Positions 15,159 to 21,486 of a stretch of DNA of 21,486 nt are shown in pieces. The stretch's first letter is position 1. Each line of letters opens with the position of its first letter. The position numbers were made by a program, and so were the translations under genes. Where the stretch lies: positions 1 to 21,486 of the forward strand of contig DJIF01000073.1 of assembly GCA_002433485.1 (NCBI GenBank). The letters run 5' to 3'. The DNA is from Deltaproteobacteria bacterium UBA6601. GTDB lineage: Bacteria; Myxococcota_A; UBA796; UBA9615. The notes beneath the pieces are model-generated. The model did not search any database, was not told where the DNA came from, and worked only from the letters and a program-made list of their open reading frames with translations.

Positions 15159-16883
15159 TCATTCAGTTCGGCTATGACGTTGGCGTAGTCGTCCTAGCTC
15201 TTCGCGCAGACTATGGCTCTCTGGGAATTTGTCGAGGTCTTGGTCCAGAGCTGCCAGCTCCGTCTCAATCTTTGCTGCCGAAGTGCCACTGATCTGCCAG
15301 GCCAGGACCCGGGCCCCGCGTGCGCTCCACTTAAGCCTTGCCGTCATCGGCAGCTCAGCGGCATTGCGGGCGATGAGCTCGTCGAGCAGCTCAAGTGCTT
15401 GCTCTGCATCCCCTTGCCAGAGGTGGACCAGTGCGCGGTGGTAGCCGGCAATGGCCAGTAGCAGTGGCTCTGCTGCTTCGCCGCGCCGTGCGATCATACT
15501 CGCTTCGTCCAGCCAGGTGGCTGCTTCCCGAGGGCGATCTTGAGAGGCTGCCAGAATGCCCAGGTCGGCGAGACTCTGCGGCAGGATGGCCAGTTCCGCT
15601 CGGTCAAGATCTCCTCCAGCTTCTCTGCGCGCTTCTTCGAGCAATCTGAGGGCTTGGTCTGAGGCCCCATGTCGGACATGGCCGCGCGCGAGCAGAAGCC
15701 TGAGCGCAGCCCGATGTCGGGGGCTCAGGGCTGAGGTCGCGCCGGCACCGGCTGCACTCGAGAGTATTTGTTCGGCCTGGTCGAGCTCGTCCTGTTGCAG
15801 GGATTCCAGGATCAAGCCGGTGGCCCGAGCGTCGCTGTCCTCGCTTGCTTTCAACATCTCTGGCAATTGAGCAGCTACTGGAATGTCGGCCATCAACACA
15901 GCGTTGGCCTGAGCGCTGAGAAGCCGTGCTCGTTGTCGGTGGCCTGGGGAAAAGCCTGCTATTGGGCTGGCGGCGAGTTGGCGCAGTAGCTCCAGACCCT
16001 CTGTCAGGGATCCAGTCTCCATAAGCAGCACGGCTCTGTCGACCTGTAGCAGCCAGGTAAAGGCCTCCAGCCGCGCGCGCTCTGCCTCCTTCTGCTGGGA
16101 GGGTGGAATGTCGAGGCCGGCGAGGGCGTCATTACAGAGCCTCAACGCCTGGGCTGCCTGGCCTCCTGCGCGCAAGCGGTTGAGCCGCCGATGACTGAGG
16201 GATGCAAACAGGCAGCGCTCATTGGGTAGCAGCAGTGGTGTGCAAGCCTGCCAACCCGCTTCGAGGTCTTCGTCGCTCGCCTCGTTGTCAGCTAGCAGCA
16301 TGTCGCGCAGCGCCCCAAGGAGGCGGCGCCGGCTGGATTCTCGGCCGCGCTCATTAAGAACGTGCTGTGCCAGGAAGGTTCGGAGGTCGGTCGGAATGAG
16401 CAACTGCTTTGAGCGACTCTCCCGACCAAAGCCCGATAAAATGAGCCGATCAATAGTCTCTTGATCAGCTTTTTCTGCCTTGAGCAGCAGTTTTTGTGGA
16501 AGTGGTTTTCCCCTGGTCATGGCGAGCCATGCGAGGAGTTCTCGCTCAGCTCTGCCGCTGAGCAGTTTGAGACCGATGCGCAGGGCAGCCTGTCGCTGAG
16601 CATCGGCTGCTGACAATTGGCTTTGCTGCGCGGGGCCCAGCTGTTGGGCTGTGCTCTCCACCTCTGCAGCCAGCATCCGGACCAGATCAGCAACGCTTAA
16701 TTCCCGGGCTGTTCCCAGGCAGCCAGCGAGAACATCAATAATGCTGCTTTGCCAGCCGGCCCATCGAGCCAGTTGCTCAGCCATCGCTCGCTGTGCTGGC
16801 TGAGCCGCCAGTTCTTCGCGCAGAAACAACAGCCGGTCGGCGGCTTCCTGGAGGGGTACACGGTGGGCTTTGGACGTTTTCAT
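15159..16883 (-). CDS. Helical-repeat (TPR-like) protein of unknown function
   Basis: A 574-residue protein, Leu/Ala/Arg/Glu-rich throughout and almost entirely predicted helical, with no signal peptide or membrane segment. The second half (residues ~240-560) shows paired helices of TPR type, for example LRLLLARGHVRHGASDQALRL, AATWLDEASMIARRGEA and ALVHLWQGDAEQALELLDEL. The first 220 residues include a possible winged or bundle region (ELLAWLAMTRGKPLPQKLL, then LILSGFGRES) like the segment before TPRs in ATP-dependent LuxR/MalT regulators and in serine/threonine-kinase tails of myxobacteria. No kinase, ATPase or DNA-binding head is present. It is a stand-alone protein of unknown role. It converges on the tRNA-Val gene and diverges from rpmI. 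No clear ribosome site precedes the ATG at 16883. Confidence 0.8.
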   Translation of the reverse strand: MKTSKAHRVPLQEAADRLLFLREELAAQPAQRAMAEQLARWAGWQSSIIDVLAGCLGTARELSVADLVRMLAAEVESTAQQLGPAQQSQLSAADAQRQAALRIGLKLLSGRAERELLAWLAMTRGKPLPQKLLLKAEKADQETIDRLILSGFGRESRSKQLLIPTDLRTFLAQHVLNERGRESSRRRLLGALRDMLLADNEASDEDLEAGWQACTPLLLPNERCLFASLSHRRLNRLRAGGQAAQALRLCNDALAGLDIPPSQQKEAERARLEAFTWLLQVDRAVLLMETGSLTEGLELLRQLAASPIAGFSPGHRQRARLLSAQANAVLMADIPVAAQLPEMLKASEDSDARATGLILESLQQDELDQAEQILSSAAGAGATSALSPRHRAALRLLLARGHVRHGASDQALRLLEEARREAGGDLDRAELAILPQSLADLGILAASQDRPREAATWLDEASMIARRGEAAEPLLLAIAGYHRALVHLWQGDAEQALELLDELIARNAAELPMTARLKWSARGARVLAWQISGTSAAKIETELAALDQDLDKFPESHSLREELGRLRQRHSRTE

Positions 16884-16919
16884 GACGCTCGATGGCTTGC
16901 GATCTTAACCATTGTTACC

Positions 16920-16949
16920 TTGACATGGCTCCGGTCCTCGACTACCTAT
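16920..16949 (+). promoter_or_regulatory. Candidate promoter and leader of the rpmI operon
   Basis: TTGACA at 16920-16925 is a perfect -35, 17-18 bases before TACCTAT (16943-16949), a weak -10. A G+C-rich discriminator-like stretch follows, as at the tRNA promoter. A 6-base hairpin (TCTCGC 16955-16960 with GCGAGA 16969-16974) lies in the presumed leader before the AGGA ribosome site at 16981. Confidence 0.45.
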
Positions 16950-16993
16950 GCGCGTCTCGCGGATTTCTGCGAGAGCGGACAGGACGATCGATC

Positions 16994-17185
16994 ATGCCGA
17001 AGATGAAGACACACCGAGGCGCAGCCAAGCGCTTTAAGAAGACGGCTTCGGGCAAGCTCAAGCACGGGCGGGCCTATCACAGTCATATTCTCACTAAGAA
17101 GAGCACCAAGCGGAAGCGGGGATTGCGTACCGTCAAGGTGATGCACTCGGCCGACGCTGCCCGAATTAACCAGATCCTCCAGTAG
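16994..17185 (+). CDS. rpmI: 50S ribosomal protein L35
   Basis: A 63-residue L35, a small basic protein of the large ribosomal subunit. The family pattern MPKMKTHRGAAKRFKKTASGK starts at the ATG and KHGRAYHSHILTKKSTKRKR follows; the length is usual. The open frame extends upstream to 16892, but L35 proteins always begin at MPKMKT and an AGGA ribosome site lies 9 bases before the ATG at 16994, so that start is firm. The gene normally sits between infC and rplT; here infC is absent and a divergent gene lies upstream, so the operon seems to start here. Confidence 0.98.
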   Translation: MPKMKTHRGAAKRFKKTASGKLKHGRAYHSHILTKKSTKRKRGLRTVKVMHSADAARINQILQ

Positions 17186-17262
17186 GGGGAGCATACTGCG
17201 CTCCTGCGGATCAGCTACGTTGATACCGCGGCAAAACGGAGCAGTAGTGCGAAGGAGCTGCC
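17186..17262 (+). promoter_or_regulatory. rpmI-rplT spacer with competing pairings around the rplT ribosome site
   Basis: The segment GCTCCT (17200-17205) is the exact complement of AGGAGC (17253-17258), which contains the rplT ribosome binding site. The same CTCC can instead pair with GGAGC at 17188-17192 (short hairpin). It can also join TACTGC-g-CTCC (17194-17204) pairing with GGAGCAGTA (17238-17246), a 9-base stem with one bulged G. Such mutually exclusive pairings are what a translational switch needs. L20 is known to repress its own operon in E. coli and B. subtilis through RNA structure; whether this spacer does so is inference. Confidence 0.3.
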
Positions 17263-17610
17263 ATGCCTCGCGTCAAGCGCGCCGTTATCCGGCGAAAGCG
17301 TGTTTCCAAGTTGTTCAAGGCCAGTAAGGGCTACTTCGGTGGTCGAAAGAACCTGATCCGCACCGCGGTGAACGCGGTTCAGAAGGCTCGTCAGTATCAG
17401 TATCGTGATCGCCGGGCCCGTAAGGGCGACTTCCGGCGCCTGTGGATCGTGCGCATTAATGCCGCGTCCCGGGTCCATGGGCTCTCGTACAGTCGCTTTA
17501 TCGGCGGCTTGAAGAAGGCCGGGGTGGGCGTGAATCGCAAGATGCTCGCTCAGATTGCCATCGAGGATCCGCAGGGGTTCTCCAATCTGGTCGAAGTAGC
17601 CCGAAGCTAG
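17263..17610 (+). CDS. rplT: 50S ribosomal protein L20
   Basis: A 115-residue L20, needed for early assembly of the 50S subunit through binding of 23S rRNA domain II. The typical start MPRVKRAVIRRKRVSKLFK, GYFGGRKNLIRTAVNAVQKA, YRDRRARKGDFRRLWIVRINAA and NRKMLAQIAI are all present; the length is usual. A strong AAGGAG ribosome site is 5 bases before the ATG. In E. coli and B. subtilis L20 feeds back on its own operon; see the 77-base spacer before it for a possible structure. Confidence 0.98.
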   Translation: MPRVKRAVIRRKRVSKLFKASKGYFGGRKNLIRTAVNAVQKARQYQYRDRRARKGDFRRLWIVRINAASRVHGLSYSRFIGGLKKAGVGVNRKMLAQIAIEDPQGFSNLVEVARS

Positions 17611-17691
17611 CTCTTTCTGTGCAGGCCGTTGCCAGGGCGGCGGTTGTTTGTTCGCTCCTCTGACGCCACGCTGTAGTGGTCCGTACCGTCG

Positions 17692-18732
17692 ATGAATCTG
17701 GACCTACCTCAGCAGAGTACGGCGTTGGCAAAGCAGGCTGCCGATGAACTCGGTGCCGCGCAGGACAAGGCGGAACTGGCACGGATCAAGTCCAGCTACC
17801 TGGGCAGGAACGGATCTATTGCAGCGCTGCTGCGTGCGATCCCAGGGTTGCCCAGTGAACAACGGCGTGACGCGGGCCGGGCAGTCAATGAGGCCAAGAA
17901 GAGCGTTGAGGTGCTCTTCATGGAGCGTCAGGAGGCGCTCCGTGGAGCTGCTCTCTCTCGAGCCTCGCAAGTGCCGGTCGATCCGACCCTTCCCGGTCGT
18001 CGGGATTGGCACGGACACAGCCATCCTGTCACTCAGGCATGGGACGAGATCTGCGACATCTTTTCGTCGATGGGCTACTCCATTCAGGAGGGCCCTGAGG
18101 TTGAGACTGATTGGCATTGTTTTGAGGCACTGAACATTCCCCAGGGCCACCCGGCTCGAGAGATGCAGGACACCTTCTACATCGAAGAGAAGGTGGTGCT
18201 GCGGACCCACACCAGCCCGGTTCAGGTGCGCTCTATGTTGTCCCTGGATCCGCCGATGCGGGTCATTTGCCCGGGCGTGGTGTATCGCCGCGACAACGAT
18301 CTCACCCATACGCCCATGTTTCACCAGGTCGAAGGTCTGGTGGTCGACGATCGAGTCACGATGGCCGATCTCAAGGGTACCCTTTCGGAGTTCGCACGGG
18401 CCTTCTTCGGCCCCGGGACCAAGGTCCGCTTCCGCCCTTCCTATTTTCCTTTTACTGAGCCCTCTGCAGAGGTCGATGTGAGCTGCGTGTTCTGCAAGGG
18501 AGAAGGTGCAGGCTGTCGGGTCTGTAAGGATACGGGCTGGCTTGAGGTCCTGGGTGCAGGAATGGTGGACCCGGCGGTCTTCGCCGAGGTCGGGCGTCCC
18601 GAGTATGACCCCGATAAAGTGCAGGGCTTTGCTTTCGGGATGGGGATCGACCGCCTGGCGATGCTTCGCTACGGCATCGGCGACTTGAGGATGTTGTTTG
18701 AGAATGACGTTCGATTACTGGAGCAGTTCTGA
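17692..18732 (+). CDS. pheS: Phenylalanine--tRNA ligase alpha subunit
   Basis: A 346-residue catalytic subunit of the (alpha-beta)2 PheRS. An N-terminal coiled coil for tRNA (residues ~1-90) is followed by the class II core: motif 2 with VYRRDNDLTHTPMFHQVEG, FRPSYFPFTEPSAEV, and motif 3 GFAFGMGIDRLAMLRYGI. Between them is a Cys cluster (CVFC ... C-x2-C within CRVC, about residues 264-278). Other bacterial PheS proteins (B. subtilis type) carry a similar cluster, so it is a known variant, not a defect. An 81-base gap separates it from rplT; I see no convincing promoter or ribosome site in it. The stop overlaps the pheT ATG (TGATG). Confidence 0.97.
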   Translation: MNLDLPQQSTALAKQAADELGAAQDKAELARIKSSYLGRNGSIAALLRAIPGLPSEQRRDAGRAVNEAKKSVEVLFMERQEALRGAALSRASQVPVDPTLPGRRDWHGHSHPVTQAWDEICDIFSSMGYSIQEGPEVETDWHCFEALNIPQGHPAREMQDTFYIEEKVVLRTHTSPVQVRSMLSLDPPMRVICPGVVYRRDNDLTHTPMFHQVEGLVVDDRVTMADLKGTLSEFARAFFGPGTKVRFRPSYFPFTEPSAEVDVSCVFCKGEGAGCRVCKDTGWLEVLGAGMVDPAVFAEVGRPEYDPDKVQGFAFGMGIDRLAMLRYGIGDLRMLFENDVRLLEQF

Positions 18733-21251
18733 TGCTGGTTCCTCTGTCATGGCTGGCCGAGATGGTCGAACTGAGAGGGTCTGCAGAGGAGATCTGTGAA
18801 TGGCTCACCCGCGCTGGTATCGAGACCGAACTTGCCCGCGACGAGCGACCCGCATGGGATGGTGTTGTTACCGCTGTGCTGCGACGTGTCGAGCAACATC
18901 CCAATGCGGAGCGGCTGACCGTTACTGCGCCCTTTGATGGCGATCTTGAGCGCTCGGTAGTTTGTGGCGCAACGAATCACAAAGAGGGGGACATCGTTGC
19001 TCTTGCGACCCCAGGCACGGTCCTCCCTGGTGACTTTAAGATTAAGAAATCCAAGCTGCGGGGAGTGCGCTCTGAAGGGATGCTCTGTTCGGCCGCCGAG
19101 CTTGGTCTTGGTGGAGATTCTGAGGGCATCCTCATTCTGGACCCGTCCACCGAGATCGGGTTGCCGCTGTCTGCTGTGCTGGATGCTGGAGATGTCATTC
19201 TTGAAGTCAGTCCTACGGCCAACCGGGGTGACTGTCTGTCGGTTCTTGGTCTGGCCAGGGAACTCAGCGCAGTCACAGGTTGGAGTCTGCTGGGACCGGC
19301 TGCTGCCGCGCCGCAGCGCCCTGCAGCGGGGGGGACCAAGCAGAAGACCGGGCGACTTGGTGGGGGCAGTGATGGGCTGGATGTGCAGCTGGTCGCTGCT
19401 GACGGTTGCCCGCGATACACCTGTGCCCTGGTGGGCGATGTCGTGGTGGGTCCTTCGCCGGCATGGATGAGTGAGCGGTTGGAGGCTATGGGGCTGCGTT
19501 CGATCAACAACGTCGTCGACTGCACCAACTATGTCATGTTGGAACTGGGCAATCCGCTGCACGCTTTTGACCGGAGCGAGCTGAGCGGCGATCTGGTGCG
19601 GATCGATTGGGCACAGGCTGGGGAGTCGGTGCGAACTCTCGATGGCGGTGAGCATGCATTGCTGGGTGGGCGTGACCTGTGCATTCGTGATGGCAGCTCC
19701 ATCATTGCCTTGGCCGGAGTCATGGGCGGCGAAGATTCAGAGGTCAAAGAAGACTCTCGACTGCTGTTTCTTGAGTCAGCGCACTTCAGTCCGGGACCGG
19801 TACGTGCGACTGCACATCGCTGCAAGCTGGGGACCGAGTCTTCTTATCGATTTGCAAGGGGTGTGGACCCGGAGCTTCCTGGGCGAGCTCTGGCGCGCCT
19901 GATTGAACTGCTCGGCCAGACTGCCGGGGCTAGTCTGAAGGGTGCTCCTCTAGACCTGTACCCCCAGCCGACTCCGATGCGAGAAGTGGCCTTCCGTTTT
20001 GCTCGCATCGATGGGCTGCTCGGTTTTTCCCTCAGTGAAGAGCAGGTGCGCGAGCTGTTGCTGCGGGATGGCTTGACCGTGGTCGCCGAGGATGGGCCCG
20101 CAGGGATCTGGAAGGTGGCTATCCCCAGCCATCGCTTTGATCTCGAGCGGGAAGTGGACATTCTCGAGGAGATCGCTCGGCTGTATGGCTATGAGGCCAT
20201 CCCCGAGCGCCCCCCGCTGGCTGCCCTCAAGAGCGTTCCCCGCAAGCCCTCTGGGCCCGATCTAGGAGCCTTGCGCCGACGCATGCAGTCGCTGGGTCTG
20301 TCAGAGTGCATTCACTTTTCTTTCATCGATCCGTTGTGGCTGGAGATGCTCGGTCTGGATGAGCAGCACCCCTATCGCGCCCGTGCTGTGGCGGTTGCCA
20401 ATCCCCTTTCTGAGGTGGGCGGAATCCTGCGTCCGACCCTGCTGCCTTCGTTGCTGCGAACTGCTGAGAAGAACCGCTCCATGGGGGCCGCTGACATGCG
20501 GCTGTTCGAGTTGCGGAGGTCTTTCCTCAGCCGCGAGGAAGGCTTCGCCAAGATTCTCGAGGGTGATGGCCGCCGGCCTCTAAACAAGAGCCCTGTCGTG
20601 GAGCGCGTTACCCTCTGCGGACTGTTGTCTGGGCGCAGGTTTGCGCCGACCTGGAGTGCGAGCGAAGAGCCGGTTGATTTCTTTGATGCCAAGGCTTGCG
20701 TTGAGGCGGTCATGGAGGACCTTGGCGCGCGGGGCTTTGACTGGAGCAGCGAGGAACTTCCGCCGTTTCTTGATCCGCGCGAAGCGGTGGTCTTGCTCGG
20801 TAAGGGCAAGCAGGGTAGCGCAGGCTGGCTGGGAAGGGTCTCCGCAGCTGTGTTGCGAGCCTTCGATCTCGACAGCGTCTGCTACGCCTTCGAACTGGAT
20901 GTCGCGATGTTAGCCGGTCGCAAGAGTCGCCTTCCGCGCTTTGATGCCTTCAGCCGCTTTCCTGGGGTTGAGCGTGACCTCGCTTTTGTGGCGCCCGATG
21001 AGGTCTCTGCTTCGTGGCTGTTGGACAATGCGGAACGGGTTGCTCGCAAGCTACAGAAGGATGCTTTTCGGAAGGTTGCGATCTTTGATGTATATCGAGG
21101 CGCAGGTATTCCAGCAGGTAGCCGCAGCGTTGGTTTACGCTTCTCATTCCGTGCCTTGGACCGGACCCTTGAGGATGGCAAGGTGGATGCGGTGATGGCC
21201 CAGGTTGAGCGACGCCTCTGCGAACAACCCGGTGTCACACTGAGGGCTTAG
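18732..21251 (+). CDS. pheT: Phenylalanine--tRNA ligase beta subunit
   Basis: An 839-residue beta subunit, slightly longer than the usual ~800. Domains in order: an OB-fold tRNA-binding domain (residues ~40-155, with HPNAERLTV and GVRSEGMLCSAAELGLG), the B3/B4 editing domain (~220-395, with SINNVVDCTNYVMLELGNPLHAFD and ALAGVMGGEDSEV), the B5 domain (~415-490), the catalytic-like core, and the C-terminal FDX-ACB anticodon-binding domain (~745-839, with SRFPGVERDLAFV and FRALDRTLEDGKVD). It contains the editing site that removes Tyr-tRNAPhe. A Gly/Lys-rich stretch at about residues 195-220 looks like an extra linker. Coupled to pheS by a one-base overlap. Confidence 0.97.
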   Translation: MLVPLSWLAEMVELRGSAEEICEWLTRAGIETELARDERPAWDGVVTAVLRRVEQHPNAERLTVTAPFDGDLERSVVCGATNHKEGDIVALATPGTVLPGDFKIKKSKLRGVRSEGMLCSAAELGLGGDSEGILILDPSTEIGLPLSAVLDAGDVILEVSPTANRGDCLSVLGLARELSAVTGWSLLGPAAAAPQRPAAGGTKQKTGRLGGGSDGLDVQLVAADGCPRYTCALVGDVVVGPSPAWMSERLEAMGLRSINNVVDCTNYVMLELGNPLHAFDRSELSGDLVRIDWAQAGESVRTLDGGEHALLGGRDLCIRDGSSIIALAGVMGGEDSEVKEDSRLLFLESAHFSPGPVRATAHRCKLGTESSYRFARGVDPELPGRALARLIELLGQTAGASLKGAPLDLYPQPTPMREVAFRFARIDGLLGFSLSEEQVRELLLRDGLTVVAEDGPAGIWKVAIPSHRFDLEREVDILEEIARLYGYEAIPERPPLAALKSVPRKPSGPDLGALRRRMQSLGLSECIHFSFIDPLWLEMLGLDEQHPYRARAVAVANPLSEVGGILRPTLLPSLLRTAEKNRSMGAADMRLFELRRSFLSREEGFAKILEGDGRRPLNKSPVVERVTLCGLLSGRRFAPTWSASEEPVDFFDAKACVEAVMEDLGARGFDWSSEELPPFLDPREAVVLLGKGKQGSAGWLGRVSAAVLRAFDLDSVCYAFELDVAMLAGRKSRLPRFDAFSRFPGVERDLAFVAPDEVSASWLLDNAERVARKLQKDAFRKVAIFDVYRGAGIPAGSRSVGLRFSFRALDRTLEDGKVDAVMAQVERRLCEQPGVTLRA

Positions 21252-21309
21252 TGCGGTGATGTTAGAGTTTCAGAGGGATTGGCGCTTACTACAGAGGGGT
21301 GCAGAACTG

Positions 21310-21486
21310 GTGCGAACGGTGAAGATCCTGGTGGGAGTTGCGGTTCTATCTCTGCTGGCCTCTGCCTGTGACAATGAGGCTGAGTGGGAGCGCCTTAATC
21401 TGGAGACTGACTGCTTCGTCGTTGAGGTCTCCCCTGAGGCTGGCGATGATGATGACTCGGCTGGCGATGATGATGACTCGGCCGGC
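21310..21486 (+). CDS. Asp-rich lipoprotein (3'-truncated by window edge)
   Basis: The frame is open to the last base. From the GTG at 21310, which has GAGGGG (21294-21299) 10 bases upstream, the product begins with a short basic tip and a hydrophobic signal ending in LASAC, with Cys20 as the likely lipidated residue. After a mixed acidic region the sequence enters a repeat of AGDDDDS units. An ATG at 21259 in the same frame would add 17 residues before the signal and is less likely. The function is unknown. Such Asp-rich linkers near the N-terminus occur in surface lipoproteins of delta-type bacteria and could bind calcium or act as spacers; both are inference. Transcription may start in the short gap after pheT or be read through. 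Confidence 0.7.
   Translation, partial: MRTVKILVGVAVLSLLASACDNEAEWERLNLETDCFVVEVSPEAGDDDDSAGDDDDSAG
21439..21480 (+). repeat. 21-base tandem repeat encoding AGDDDDS
   Basis: Two identical 21-base units (21439-21459 and 21460-21480), starting a third at 21481 (gcc instead of gct) that runs off the window. Each encodes Ala-Gly-Asp4-Ser. The total copy number cannot be seen. Confidence 0.9.

Noticed and set aside
18516..18570. Cys cluster in PheS as a novel zinc finger
   Set aside because: A comparable C-x2-C pair cluster is known in other bacterial PheS proteins, so it is a family variant.
18747..19655. Minus-strand open frame of 302 codons
   Set aside because: Opposite the conserved N-terminal half of pheT; no family resemblance.
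1..21486. CRISPR arrays, insertion sequences, prophage or toxin-antitoxin genes
   Set aside because: No direct-repeat/spacer pattern, transposase, integrase or terminal inverted repeats seen on either strand.

Overview
The window is a dense block of bacterial chromosome. GC content looks to be around 60% by eye. Most genes are on the + strand, packed with short gaps or 4-base stop/start overlaps. The gene families point to a Gram-negative bacterium of the Myxococcota / former Deltaproteobacteria type or an uncultured relative: a radical SAM protein fused to a DUF2344 domain just before RNase G/E, lipobox-bearing TPR and Asp-rich lipoproteins, and an rpmI-rplT-pheS-pheT cluster. This placement is inference from gene content, not from a marker tree. 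I see no insertion sequence, CRISPR array, prophage or toxin-antitoxin module.

Region 1 (1-8531) is RNA- and cofactor-related housekeeping. It holds the 3' part of a radical SAM/DUF2344 fusion, ribonuclease G/E, a DUF502 membrane protein, rlmN, S-methyl-5'-thioadenosine phosphorylase (mtnP), a TPR lipoprotein of PilF/PilW type, mgtE and recO. DUF502-rlmN-mtnP are joined by 4-base overlaps and are probably translationally coupled. Two radical SAM proteins close to an MTA phosphorylase suggest a shared link to recycling of SAM by-products.

Region 2 (8545-13417) holds an arginase, a membrane-anchored TlpA-type thioredoxin, a small one-helix membrane protein candidate preceded by a perfect 14-base palindrome, an extended SDR sugar-nucleotide epimerase/dehydratase, an AI-2E-family permease and lipB. 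The last three are again coupled by 4-base overlaps.

Region 3 (13372-16883) is the only minus-strand block. It has a multi-membrane-segment protein that looks like a GT-C glycosyltransferase and overlaps the lipB 3' end tail to tail, and a 574-residue helical-repeat protein of unknown function. Between them on the + strand lies a tRNA-Val(GAC) gene with its own strong promoter and rho-independent terminator.

Region 4 (16884-21486) is a translation cluster: rpmI (L35), rplT (L20), pheS and pheT. The usual infC is missing upstream. The window ends inside a lipoprotein gene that carries a tandem Asp-rich 21-base repeat.

The most interesting items are the STT3-like membrane protein, the alternative pairing around the rplT ribosome binding site, the small membrane ORF with its palindrome, the radical SAM / MTA phosphorylase neighbourhood, and the Asp-rich lipoprotein at the right edge. 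None is proven to be a new system from sequence alone.
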